Assembly: GCA_965203375.1 (NCBI GenBank)
Contig: OZ241886.1
Span: forward strand, 2,232,001-2,296,000
Direction of reading: 5' to 3'
Length of the DNA stretch: 64,000 nt
Source of the DNA: CATQHS01 sp965203375
GTDB taxonomy: Bacteria; Actinomycetota; Acidimicrobiia; Acidimicrobiales; Aldehydirespiratoraceae
Shown here: positions 25,889-34,416 of the stretch, in pieces
Position numbering within the stretch: the first letter of the stretch is position 1
Layout: each line of letters opens with the position of its first letter
Made by a program: the position numbers and the translations under genes
Notes under the pieces: model-generated
The model's database searches: none
What the model saw: the letters and a program-made list of their open reading frames with translations, nothing else
What the model was told of the DNA's origin: nothing

Positions 25889-27521
25889 TGTACCTGATCT
25901 GGTCCCGGCTCGGATGGTCAACGAGTTCGAGTACTGCCAGCGTCTCTTCTATCTCGAGTGGGTTCAGTCTCGATTCGAGGACAATCCCGACACCGTGGAG
26001 GGTCGGTACGTCCATCGCAACGTAGACCCGGGCGGGGGGAGGATCGGCGGTCCCGATGATGACGATCCGGTCCGCCGGGCCCGCTCCGTCCAACTCGGCT
26101 CCGAACGGCTGGGGCTCATCGCCGTGGCCGACATCATCGAGAGTTCCGGTGGATCGGTTGTTCCAGTTGAGGTCAAGCGCGGCCGACCGCCTCTGCACGG
26201 CCCCGCCTGGTCTCCCGAGCTGGTCCAACTCTGCGCCATCGGTCTTCTGTTGAGAGACAACGGCTACAAGTGCGCCGAGGGGGAGATCTACTTCGCCGAA
26301 ACTCGCGAGAGGCGCACCGTCGAGTTCGATGAGAGGCTCGTATCCCAAACGCTCGATCTAGTCGAGAAGCTGAGAGTGGTGGCCGCCGCGACCGAGGCTC
26401 CCCCGCCCCTTGTCGACAGTCCCAAGTGTCCAAGGTGCTCGCTGGTCGGCATATGCCTGCCCGATGAGACCAACCTGCACACCGGCCGCACCGTTTCCGA
26501 GCCTCGCCGCCTGACTCCGAGGGATTCCGCGGCTCGGCCGCTGTACGTCACCGAACAGGGGATGAAGGTCGGCATCTCCGAAGGCCGAGCGGTCGTGTCC
26601 CGCAAAGGCGAGCAGGTGGAGGCGGTCCGCATGCTCGACGTGTCCCAGGTCTCGGTGTACGGCAACGTGCAGATCAGCTCCCAGTTCATGCGGGCCGCCT
26701 TCGCCAAAGAAATCCCGGTCTGCTGGTTCTCCTACGGCGGCTGGTTCCAAGGAATCGCCCACGGTCTCCCATCCAAGCACGTCGAGCTGAGGAGGCGCCA
26801 GGCCGCCTTCGCGGCCCAGGCGGGGCTCCCGCTGGCGAAGTTGATGGTCGAGGGCAAGATCAGGAACTCCCGCACCTTCCTCGGCCGCAACTCGCGCGCC
26901 GACGTGAAACCGGTGCTGTCTCAGATGAAGGGCCTCGCCGAGCAGACGGCTGAGGCGGAGTCGATCGAATCGCTGCTCGGGATAGAGGGAACGGCAGCCC
27001 GGCTCTACTTTTCTGAGTTCTCAACCATGCTCAAGAACGACGGGTTAGGGACATTTGACTTCAATGGCCGCAATCGCAGACCACCTCGGGACGCGATCAA
27101 TTGCCTGCTGTCATATGCTTACTCTTTGCTAGTGAAGGACCTTACAGCCACAGTCTTTGCCATCGGTTTCGATCCCTATATGGGCATGTTTCATCGGCCC
27201 AGGTTCGGCCGTCCTGCTCTGGCCCTTGATCTTGCCGAAGAGTTTCGGCCTCTCATAGCCGATTCTGTGGTGGTTAATGCAGTGAACAACGGCGAGATAC
27301 ATTCGTCTAATCTAATCAAGAGGGCGCAGGGAGTAAGTTTGAATCAGCACGGTCGTCGTGCTTTCATTTCTTCTTATGAGCGCAGACTTGACCATCAAAT
27401 CACACATCCGACCTACCAATACCGGATCACCTATCGCAGAGTTCTGGAAGTCCAAGCAAGAATGTTAGCAGCGTATCTGTTGGGTGAGATCCCAGAGTAC
27501 GTGCCTTTTATGACTAGGTGA
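25845..27521 (+). CDS. cas4-cas1: Fused CRISPR adaptation protein Cas4-Cas1
   Basis: This 558-residue fusion is known from type I-G systems such as Geobacter. Residues about 20-215 are Cas4 (RecB-like nuclease that trims PAM-containing prespacers), with NEFEYCQRLFYLEW, VPVEVKRG and the cysteine cluster CPRCSLVGIC for an iron-sulfur site. Residues about 225-558 are Cas1, the integrase, with GIEGTAARLYF and GFDPYMGMFHRPRFGRPALA followed by LDLAEEF carrying the metal ligands. The start could be ATG 25845 or GTG 25881; the first overlaps cas8 by 44 nt, the second by 8 nt. GC content falls toward the 3' end. Confidence 0.93.
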   Translation: MEHSARRRQFGRVNDVPDLVPARMVNEFEYCQRLFYLEWVQSRFEDNPDTVEGRYVHRNVDPGGGRIGGPDDDDPVRRARSVQLGSERLGLIAVADIIESSGGSVVPVEVKRGRPPLHGPAWSPELVQLCAIGLLLRDNGYKCAEGEIYFAETRERRTVEFDERLVSQTLDLVEKLRVVAAATEAPPPLVDSPKCPRCSLVGICLPDETNLHTGRTVSEPRRLTPRDSAARPLYVTEQGMKVGISEGRAVVSRKGEQVEAVRMLDVSQVSVYGNVQISSQFMRAAFAKEIPVCWFSYGGWFQGIAHGLPSKHVELRRRQAAFAAQAGLPLAKLMVEGKIRNSRTFLGRNSRADVKPVLSQMKGLAEQTAEAESIESLLGIEGTAARLYFSEFSTMLKNDGLGTFDFNGRNRRPPRDAINCLLSYAYSLLVKDLTATVFAIGFDPYMGMFHRPRFGRPALALDLAEEFRPLIADSVVVNAVNNGEIHSSNLIKRAQGVSLNQHGRRAFISSYERRLDHQITHPTYQYRITYRRVLEVQARMLAAYLLGEIPEYVPFMTR

Positions 27522-27525
27522 TGAT

Positions 27526-27825
27526 ATGGGACGTGGCCGCAAGAGATACTTGCTAGCGTATGATATAAGAGACAGCAAACGTCTTCGCCAAGTTCACAAG
27601 ATCATGAAGAGTTTCGGCTGGCCGATGCAGTATAGCGTGTTTATCTGCGACCTGGACTCGATGGAGCTGATCGCCTTGCGCACCGAACTCGCGGCCTGCA
27701 TCCACCACGGGCAGGATTCCGTGGCTATAATCCACCTCGGTGAACCCGAAGAGCGTGGCAAGGATTGCTTCACCTTCATGGGAGTCTCCGCCCCTCTGCC
27801 CACCAGCGGGCCCGTCGTCATCTGA
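27526..27825 (+). CDS. cas2: CRISPR adaptation protein Cas2
   Basis: This 99-residue Cas2 forms the dimeric centre of the Cas1-Cas2 integration complex. The ferredoxin-like fold motifs are visible: KRYLLAYDIRDSKRLRQVHK at the N-terminus, QYSVFICDLDSMEL, and the strand VAIIHLGE. It starts at ATG 27526, 4 nt after the cas4-cas1 stop, and is the last cas gene before the leader and array. Confidence 0.95.
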   Translation: MGRGRKRYLLAYDIRDSKRLRQVHKIMKSFGWPMQYSVFICDLDSMELIALRTELAACIHHGQDSVAIIHLGEPEERGKDCFTFMGVSAPLPTSGPVVI

Positions 27826-27997
27826 GCCGAGTGCTAAGGTCAGGCCATCAACCCCAGTCAGCGCTCGTTTCCCTGCAAAATCAACGCTCTCTACGCTCCT
27901 TGACAACCGAAATCAACTTACCAACCGGGGTAGTGGCGGGCGACCGCTCGCAAGTCGTCACAAAAACCCTGGTCAAAGCTAGCGTTTAATGCTAGCA
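27826..27997 (+). promoter_or_regulatory. CRISPR leader
   Basis: These 172 nt lie between cas2 and the first repeat, AT-richer than flanking DNA. A TTGACA at 27900 is a possible -35 element, but no convincing -10 follows. GCTAGC occurs twice (27978-27983 and 27991-27996), separated by GTTTAAT, the second copy ending 1 nt before repeat 1. GCTAGC is self-complementary, so the pair is both a direct and an inverted repeat and is a candidate leader-anchoring site for spacer integration. Confidence 0.7.
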
Positions 27998-30777
27998 ATA
28001 CGGGGAGGGTCCCCCCTCCCCCTACATTGAAGCCGATCGGCCCGGCACGGCCGAACGGGGCCGTCGCGGCATACGGGGAGGGTCCCCCCTCCCCCTACAT
28101 TGAAGCCTCTACGCCCAGAGCCTCGCCCCGACGATGCGGCTCAATACGGGGAGGGTCCCCCCTCCCCCTACATTGAAGCAGGGCGACACCGGCGGCGTGG
28201 TAGCCCCGCCCGCCGAATACGGGGAGGGTCCCCCCTCCCCCTACATTGAAGCGAGCACCCCGATTTCGCCGTCGAGCAGGCGCTCTACATACGGGGAGGG
28301 TCCCCCCTCCCCCTACATTGAAGCAAGCCCCGGCACGGCACCCGCGTCGCCCACACCGGATACGGGGAGGGTCCCCCCTCCCCCTACATTGAAGCATGCC
28401 GTCGAAGAACTCGACGGTGGCGGCCCCGCCCATACGGGGAGGGTCCCCCCTCCCCCTACATTGAAGCAGCTTGGTGCCGCTCATGGTGTTCAGGACCTTG
28501 CACATACGGGGAGGGTCCCCCCTCCCCCTACATTGAAGCCGCTACGTCTTGCGTGTCGCTTCAATGTAGGGCGGAATACGGGGAGGGTCCCCCCTCCCCC
28601 TACATTGAAGCCTGTTCCCACAGGAGTCCGACGCCCGCCAGGTCCATCATACGGGGAGGGTCCCCCCTCCCCCTACATTGAAGCTTCACACAGGCAGGCA
28701 TCAGAACGGTTCCGGGGGCGGATACGGGGAGGGTCCCCCCTCCCCCTACATTGAAGCCGGCACCAGGCGACCGCCAGATCGAACTCGACCCTCATACGGG
28801 GAGGGTCCCCCCTCCCCCTACATTGAAGCGAATGCCGCGAACCTGGCCAGGAATCCGGCTTTGACATACGGGGAGGGTCCCCCCTCCCCCTACATTGAAG
28901 CATCCGCGATCTCGTCGAGCATGGCGTCGGTGAACTTATACGGGGAGGGTCCCCCCTCCCCCTACATTGAAGCATTATGACTCTAGTTGTCATTAGCACC
29001 GTAGCAAGGATACGGGGAGGGTCCCCCCTCCCCCTACATTGAAGCACCTTGTTTTTCATCTCCGCGAACTTCTCGCCTGTGGATACGGGGAGGGTCCCCC
29101 CTCCCCCTACATTGAAGCGACGACGGCGGCGGCGGCTGGCGCTGGCACCTGCCCATACGGGGAGGGTCCCCCCTCCCCCTACATTGAAGCAGCTATCTGG
29201 TCAGGTTCCACGATGTCTAACGAGGACATACGGGGAGGGTCCCCCCTCCCCCTACATTGAAGCGCCCAGCTTCTCCGCGAACCGCTCGGTGCCCTTGAAT
29301 ACGGGGAGGGTCCCCCCTCCCCCTACATTGAAGCAAATCCTGGGGGCCGCACCAGGGGGCTGAGCAGAAAATACGGGGAGGGTCCCCCCTCCCCCTACAT
29401 TGAAGCTCCTTCGGGGGTTGATCTCGGCTACGGTCACGACGGATACGGGGAGGGTCCCCCCTCCCCCTACATTGAAGCGCTTGCTGGTGAAGGCCACGTT
29501 CGCCAGGATGGACGGATACGGGGAGGGTCCCCCCTCCCCCTACATTGAAGCACCAGGGTTTGATGGCTCGGCCCGTACTGCATCAGATACGGGGAGGGTC
29601 CCCCCTCCCCCTACATTGAAGCACCGACCACAGCGACACGCCCTCGACGATCCCGGCGATACGGGGAGGGTCCCCCCTCCCCCTACATTGAAGCGGCTGA
29701 ACGGTCAGTCATCGTTTCCTCGTCTCCATATACGGGGAGGGTCCCCCCTCCCCCTACATTGAAGCCCTCGAACCTGCCCTCGCCGGAAACCTGGACTGGC
29801 CGATACGGGGAGGGTCCCCCCTCCCCCTACATTGAAGCATGGCGGACATGGAAAAGCAGATCAGGTCCCGGCGGATACGGGGAGGGTCCCCCCTCCCCCT
29901 ACATTGAAGCTCAGCCACGGCCCGGCGAATGAACGACGACACGGTGATACGGGGAGGGTCCCCCCTCCCCCTACATTGAAGCATACCTCAAGATATCGCC
30001 CTCTTCACCAAGCTCATCATACGGGGAGGGTCCCCCCTCCCCCTACATTGAAGCGGCCCTGGAACGGTTGCAGCCCCCGGTCAGTTGCGGATACGGGGAG
30101 GGTCCCCCCTCCCCCTACATTGAAGCGCCTCGATGGCCACCGGGACGCAGTTCAGCTCCCTGTATACGGGGAGGGTCCCCCCTCCCCCTACATTGAAGCG
30201 CGATGAGCTTGCGGAAGGGTCACCCGGCCGACATCATACGGGGAGGGTCCCCCCTCCCCCTACATTGAAGCCAGGCCGCGCCGGGTTGTCTTCGCGGCGT
30301 CGGCGGTAATACGGGGAGGGTCCCCCCTCCCCCTACATTGAAGCTCACATCGGTCATTGTGTTCTCCTTCCGGGGGTTGAATACGGGGAGGGTCCCCCCT
30401 CCCCCTACATTGAAGCCCGTCCGGTGACGACTTCGGGCAACCGATCCCCGACATACGGGGAGGGTCCCCCCTCCCCCTACATTGAAGCCCCGTCTTGATG
30501 TCAGCGACCACGAGCTGCCCCGGCAATACGGGGAGGGTCCCCCCTCCCCCTACATTGAAGCTCGTCCATCGCCTCGAACTCGAACGTCTTTACCCTCATA
30601 CGGGGAGGGTCCCCCCTCCCCCTACATTGAAGCGCCCGCTGCTCCACCAGGTAGTCGCAGAGCCAGTCGATACGGGGAGGGTCCCCCCTCCCCCTACATT
30701 GAAGCTGCTACTACGAACACCTCGAGGCCGTCAAAGGCCAAATACGGGGAGGGTCCCCCCTCCCCCTACATTGAAGC
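27998..30777 (+). CRISPR. Type I-G CRISPR array, 39 repeats and 38 spacers
   Basis: The 36-nt repeat begins ATACGGGGAGGGTCCC and ends TCCCCCTACATTGAAGC. I located 39 copies, apparently identical, starting at 27998 and ending with the copy at 30742. Spacers are 35-37 nt (period 71-73). The repeat forms an 8-bp stem (GGGGAGGG with CCCTCCCC, loop TCCC), leaving a tail of 12 nt whose last 8, ATTGAAGC, would be the crRNA 5' handle. The leader is on the cas2 side, so transcription is on the + strand and the newest spacers are at the left. The last repeat is intact, with no degenerate trailer copy. Several spacers read as phage-like coding DNA; spacers 8, 20 and 33 are discussed as findings. Confidence 0.99.
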
Positions 30778-30859
30778 AGGTTAAAAACCCGCGTGCCTAC
30801 TTTTTCGCGAGGTTCAAGGATACCCTCACACAGTATCCGACTTGGAAGGGAATTGCGAA

Positions 30860-31546
30860 ATGTCAGCGTCTACTCAAATAGTAAGGTTCTTGCGGACCAA
30901 CCCTTACGGCCATCTCTACGTTATCGTCGGCTTCGCAAGCACGGCTGGTCTCGCCTGGTTGAACAACCAAACTCAAGGCCGTCCTGTCACTCTCATCATC
31001 GGCAATGCCAAGAGTGCATATTTTGCCAAGTCCACTTCGGCTGATCGCTCATCTGCTCTAGAATTCCTGACACGGACCGATGTGCAAGTCAGAAACTGGT
31101 ACCGTACGGAGAAAGGCGGAGATCCGTCCGAAGCTCATGCCAAGGCGTGGATGGTGCAGAACGACGATCCTAACCTAGCCGGTATATCTGTTATGCTGGG
31201 ATCGGCAAATCTGACAAAACAAGGGCTATATCACAACATTGAGATGATGGCATTCGTCACCGATGACGAGGCCATCCGGCTCTGGGCAGAGATGCACGAC
31301 CTTATCTCAGAGTCATGGGACTGCAAGGGTAGTATCATACAGTATCTAGAGAACTCGGACGGCCTAGCTCAACAGAGACGACCGACAACACCGGACCATC
31401 GGACTAGACATAGGAGACACAGAAAACGCCAAACTTCGCGCAAGAAGAGGACTGGATGCGCTCGCAGCGTCGCCCTGTTTAGTATGGGGTTGTTGCTTCT
31501 CGTAGGATCGATGACCGCCTTGTCAGCTCTCTTGGAATCCCTTTAG
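30860..31546 (+). CDS. Membrane-anchored PLD-family (HKD) protein next to CRISPR array
   Basis: A 228-residue protein starts at ATG 30860 with GGAAGGG 9 nt upstream; an in-frame TTG at 30842 is less likely. It carries one HKD-type motif of the phospholipase D superfamily: HAKAWMVQND and GSANLTKQGLYHNIEMM (about residues 97-135). A basic linker (residues about 180-200) precedes a C-terminal hydrophobic segment (VALFSMGLLLLVGSMTALSA). Family members include nucleases and phospholipases; single-HKD forms act as dimers. It begins 82 nt after the last CRISPR repeat on the same strand and has lower GC (about 50%), suggesting transfer. A role in defence is inference from position. Confidence 0.8.
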   Translation: MSASTQIVRFLRTNPYGHLYVIVGFASTAGLAWLNNQTQGRPVTLIIGNAKSAYFAKSTSADRSSALEFLTRTDVQVRNWYRTEKGGDPSEAHAKAWMVQNDDPNLAGISVMLGSANLTKQGLYHNIEMMAFVTDDEAIRLWAEMHDLISESWDCKGSIIQYLENSDGLAQQRRPTTPDHRTRHRRHRKRQTSRKKRTGCARSVALFSMGLLLLVGSMTALSALLESL

Positions 31547-31631
31547 AACTAATCCAGGTAGCGGCGGTCGCCGTGAGTGGGCTCATGCCCAGAGACGTGC
31601 CCACGGCCTCGCCCGCGATAGCGTCCGGGCC

Positions 31632-31994
31632 GTGGAGGAGTCGGAACGGCAGATCGAGATCACCCTGCGGCTCTGGAAGGCCGGGGCGGTCCGGGAACTG
31701 GAGCGCTACGTCAAGCGGCTGCTGAAGCTCCTTCCCCGCCATCGGGGCAAGCTCGAGCGCCGGGCCCGCGAGGTGGAGGGCGGGCCGGATCGACCCGACG
31801 CCGTGCTCGTGCTGTCATTTCCCGACGGCTCGGCCGTCGAAGACTTCCTGCGGGACCCGCGTCGAGACGACTTCGACGACTTGGCATCGCGAGCGCTAGC
31901 CCGATCGCTCATCACCAGGGCCAAGACCAACGAAGTCCAAGACCACGATCCCGTCGAGGTCACCGCCTTCCCGCTGACAGAAATCACAGACTAA
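31632..31994 (+). CDS. Hypothetical protein, possible DUF1330-like fold
   Basis: This is a 120-residue ORF starting at GTG 31632 with typical high-GC codon use. EITLRLWKAGAVRELERYVK and VLVLSFPDGSAVEDFLRDPR recall small ferredoxin-like (DUF1330/ABM-type) proteins, in which a FPS...FLxDP segment is common; this is a weak resemblance. It converges with thiD and is separated from the PLD gene by 85 nt. No function is proposed. Confidence 0.6.
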   Translation: MEESERQIEITLRLWKAGAVRELERYVKRLLKLLPRHRGKLERRAREVEGGPDRPDAVLVLSFPDGSAVEDFLRDPRRDDFDDLASRALARSLITRAKTNEVQDHDPVEVTAFPLTEITD

Positions 31995-32068
31995 GCGACG
32001 CATAGGAACCGGCCCGGCCAAAGGCGATTGACCACACATAAGTGCTGGTCAACCCGATAATTACTCTA

Positions 32069-32086
32069 TTGAGTATTTTTACTCAA
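32069..32086. terminator. AT-rich perfect hairpin between convergent genes
   Basis: TTGAGTA, loop TTTT, TACTCAA form a perfect 7-bp stem in the 112-nt gap between the convergent 31632 gene and thiD. It may end transcription from either side, though there is no T-run after the stem on either strand. Confidence 0.35.
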
Positions 32087-32106
32087 CAATCTTACACCGC
32101 TGGCAT

Positions 32107-32898
32107 TCACGGGCTGACCGTCACATGGGAGACGGGGCCGGGGCCGCCTACGTCCCAGCTTGCGGACACCTCGATGGCCCGGCGCACGAAGTCGCCCGCC
32201 GCCGACGCGGCCTCGGCCAGGTCGCAGCCCAGGGCCAGGGACGCGGCCACCGCGGCCGAGAAGGTGCAGCCGCTCCCCCGCACGTTGTCGGTGCGGATGC
32301 GCCGCCTCGGATACACCCGCACCCCCGCCCCGGTCACCACCACGTCGTCGGGCGGGCCATCGAAGCCGCCGCCGGTCACCACCACGTCGGCGCCCAGCGC
32401 CCGGAGGGCCTCGGCCCGCTCGGCCACCGCCGCCGAGCCGGGCAGCTCCTCCCCCACCAGCAGCTCGGCCTCGGCCCGGTTCGGCGTCACAACCCGGGCC
32501 AGCGGGAACAGCGCCTCCCGGTAGGCCGCCACCACCTCGGCGTCCACGAAGCGGACCCCCCGCCCGTCCACCATCACCGGGTCCACCACCGGCGCGGGCA
32601 GCACCCCGTCAGCCACCCGGGCCGCCACCAGCTCCACCACCTCGGGACGGCGCAGCAGCCCGGTCTTCACCGCGGCCACGTCGAACACCGCCGCGGCCTC
32701 GTCGATCTGGGCCGCCACCACCCCGGCGTCCACCGGAGCCACCGCCGTCACCGCGGTCAGCGACTGGGCCGTCACCGCCGTCACCGCGCTGGCGCCGTGT
32801 ACGCCCAGCGCGGCGAAGGTGGTGAGGTCGGCCTGCACTCCGGCGCCGCCCAAGGGGTCCGAGGCCGCCACTGTGAGCGCCACCGGGAACTCCGCCAT
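32107..32898 (-). CDS. thiD: Hydroxymethylpyrimidine/phosphomethylpyrimidine kinase ThiD
   Basis: This 263-residue ribokinase-family enzyme phosphorylates HMP and HMP-P in thiamine synthesis. ATG 32898 gives the family's normal N-terminus (MAEFPVALTVAASDPLGGAG followed by VQADL); the frame is open 99 nt further upstream without homology. Signatures are AVKTGLL, DPVMVDGRG, the VVTPNRAEAELL segment and the C-terminal anion hole DNVRGSGCTFSAAVAA. No other thiamine gene is adjacent. It diverges from yqgE with about 275 nt between the starts. Confidence 0.93.
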   Translation of the reverse strand: MAEFPVALTVAASDPLGGAGVQADLTTFAALGVHGASAVTAVTAQSLTAVTAVAPVDAGVVAAQIDEAAAVFDVAAVKTGLLRRPEVVELVAARVADGVLPAPVVDPVMVDGRGVRFVDAEVVAAYREALFPLARVVTPNRAEAELLVGEELPGSAAVAERAEALRALGADVVVTGGGFDGPPDDVVVTGAGVRVYPRRRIRTDNVRGSGCTFSAAVAASLALGCDLAEAASAAGDFVRRAIEVSASWDVGGPGPVSHVTVSP

Positions 32899-33000
32899 CA
32901 ACCGATGGTGCCACAACCGGACTGCCCAGCGCCCCATCCGCTCCCGCCCCACACCTCCGACTCCCATCCGCTCCGCCCCGCCCGCCGGCGGCGCCACAAC

Positions 33001-33172
33001 CGCTACGAGCCGTGGAAGACTCGGACCGTTTCACACGGCGGCGGCGAGGTCGCCGTGAGGGGCTTTCAGGTCCGCTACCGGGTAGTGGAAGACTCGGACC
33101 GTTTCACACAGCGGCGGCGAGGCCGCGGTGCGGGCGCCACAAGCCGCTGCGGTCCGTGGAAGACTCAAGACC
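33001..33172 (+). repeat. 72-nt tandem repeat upstream of yqgE
   Basis: A unit containing GTGGAAGACTCGGACCGTTT then CACACRGCGGCGGCGAGG occurs at 33001-33057 and 33073-33130. A third, shortened copy at 33145-33172 (CGTGGAAGACTCAAGACC) directly precedes the yqgE ATG. The start region of the gene thus appears triplicated upstream. Confidence 0.75.
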
Positions 33173-33721
33173 ATGGAATCGGTGCGGGGCAGGCTCCTGG
33201 TGTCCACCCCCTCCCTTCTCGACCCCAATTTCCGCCAGACCGTGCTGCTGATGCTCGAGCACCACGAGGAGGGCGCCCTCGGCGTCGTGCTCAACCGGCC
33301 CAGCCAACTGAAGGTGCGCAGCGCCATCAAGGAGTGGGCCGGCGCGGTGGCCAGCCCCGAGGTCATCTTCGTGGGCGGCCCCGTCAGCCCGTCCTCGGTG
33401 ATCGCGCTGGCGTCGGTGGCCCTCGACGACGCCGGCGAGCACTGGTCGCAGGTGATCGGACGCATCGGCACCGTCGACCTGGAGCGCAAGCCGGGCGACG
33501 TGGCCGGGCTGGACGAGACCCGCATCTTCGCCGGCTACGCGGCCTGGGCACCGGGCCAGCTCGAGGCCGAACTGGCCCAGGACTCCTGGTTCGTCCTCGA
33601 CCACCACGGCACCGACCCGTTCGTGCCCGACCCCGGCCAGCTCTGGACGGCCGTGCTCGGCCGCCAAGACGGCCCCATCGGCCGCCTCCGCCTCTACCCC
33701 CGCAACCCCTCCGACAACTGA
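33173..33721 (+). CDS. YqgE/AlgH family protein (DUF179)
   Basis: This 182-residue protein starts at ATG 33173. The N-terminal signature GRLLVSTPSLLDPNFRQTVL followed by LMLEHHEEGALGVVLNRPS is diagnostic of the YqgE/AlgH family, and FVGGPV, RIFAGYAAWAPGQLEAEL and the terminal segment also match. The biochemical role of the family is unsettled; it is soluble and widely conserved. It is the last conserved chromosomal gene before the accessory island at 33.7-44.9 kb. Confidence 0.92.
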   Translation: MESVRGRLLVSTPSLLDPNFRQTVLLMLEHHEEGALGVVLNRPSQLKVRSAIKEWAGAVASPEVIFVGGPVSPSSVIALASVALDDAGEHWSQVIGRIGTVDLERKPGDVAGLDETRIFAGYAAWAPGQLEAELAQDSWFVLDHHGTDPFVPDPGQLWTAVLGRQDGPIGRLRLYPRNPSDN

Positions 33722-33879
33722 TTAGTTTGACTGGTTTTGAATCTGTGGAAAGTAACATAACCCTGTTCAAGTTTCAACTAAGCGTGTGCCGATTGAACCT
33801 ATCTCAAATTTATACTATCAACGGAAACATTTACTTGCCAACAAGAAGAAAACTTTGTGTACTCCCAAAGAAGCTCAAG

Positions 33880-33968
33880 GTAGAGTCGGCCGATCCCTCG
33901 TATCTAATTGACTGTTCAGGAACAGCAACCGTCCCTGCTTCAATGTAGGAAGGATCGACCGACTCTAC
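33880..33968 (-). other. Structured element carrying 13 nt of the CRISPR repeat tail
   Basis: Arms 33880-33896 and 33952-33968 pair over 17 positions with one mismatch (GTAGAGTCGGCCGATCC with GGATCGACCGACTCTAC). The loop holds the inner palindrome CTGTTC-AG-GAACAG and, at 33937-33949, GCTTCAATGTAGG. On the minus strand that reads CCTACATTGAAGC, exactly the last 13 nt of the array's repeat, including the whole presumed 5' handle. A transcript from the minus strand would present a solitary repeat tail after a strong stem; one from the plus strand would be antisense to it. Function is unknown. Confidence 0.5.
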
Positions 33969-34286
33969 TGGTAGTATAGCAGACTAAGTAACCAAACAGG
34001 TGCATTTGGTTGTCACAGCGTGAGGTTCTCCCGAGATTCAACAGAATAAGAGATCGAGGCTTTGCCGTCCTTGGGCCATACAGCTAGGACAAGCTGTCAC
34101 CTGGTTCTAGTATGATAAGGCTAACTTGTAGAAGGTTCACAGGGCAACCTGCCGAAATAGCATCGTCAAACAGTGCTATCTCTTCCTGTCCACGCTTAAA
34201 AGAATCTTAGCCTTTCCACAAGCTAAGAGAGATTGCTTAATGATCAGCAAGCAACCTATTGCAATGGAATCAGCGAAAGGACCCCA

Positions 34287-34317
34287 GTCGCCCCCCTTCC
34301 CGGGCGGGATTGAAAAC
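34287..34317 (+). repeat. Solitary sequence resembling a type I-C CRISPR repeat
   Basis: GTCGCCCCCCTTCCCGGGCG followed by GGATTGAAAAC (31 nt) resembles known type I-C repeats, which begin GTCGC(C) and end GGATTGAAA(C/T) around a GC-rich palindrome (Desulfovibrio-type repeat, from memory). CGCCC/GGGCG can pair. Only one copy is present and no type I-C cas gene is in the window. It lies about 3.5 kb beyond the array end. Confidence 0.4.
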
Positions 34318-34416
34318 ATCACTGTCTTCAATGACATGGTTCGCTTTATGTATCCCCCTCCATGACTTCAAGAAATCATTATTGGCTAATTGTAGCCAAC
34401 AATGACGGCCAACTTC

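Larger units (their letters stand above)
33722..34416. other. AT-rich non-coding stretch with several hairpins
   Basis: These 695 nt lack a convincing gene and drop sharply in GC relative to both flanks. They contain a long imperfect inverted repeat (33880-33968), CTGTTC/GAACAG (33912-33925), TCTTAGC/GCTAAGA with a 10-nt loop (34205-34228), and a CRISPR-repeat-like sequence at 34287-34317. The composition and number of stems suggest structured RNA or remnants of mobile DNA. Confidence 0.6.

Noticed and set aside
28095..30881. Open frames across the CRISPR array on both strands
   Set aside because: They repeat the same translated repeat with spacer inserts and are not genes.
33722..34416. A tRNA or riboswitch in the AT-rich stretch
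   Set aside because: I looked for a T-arm-like GTTCGANNC and a matching acceptor stem and found none; the hairpins do not match a riboswitch I know.
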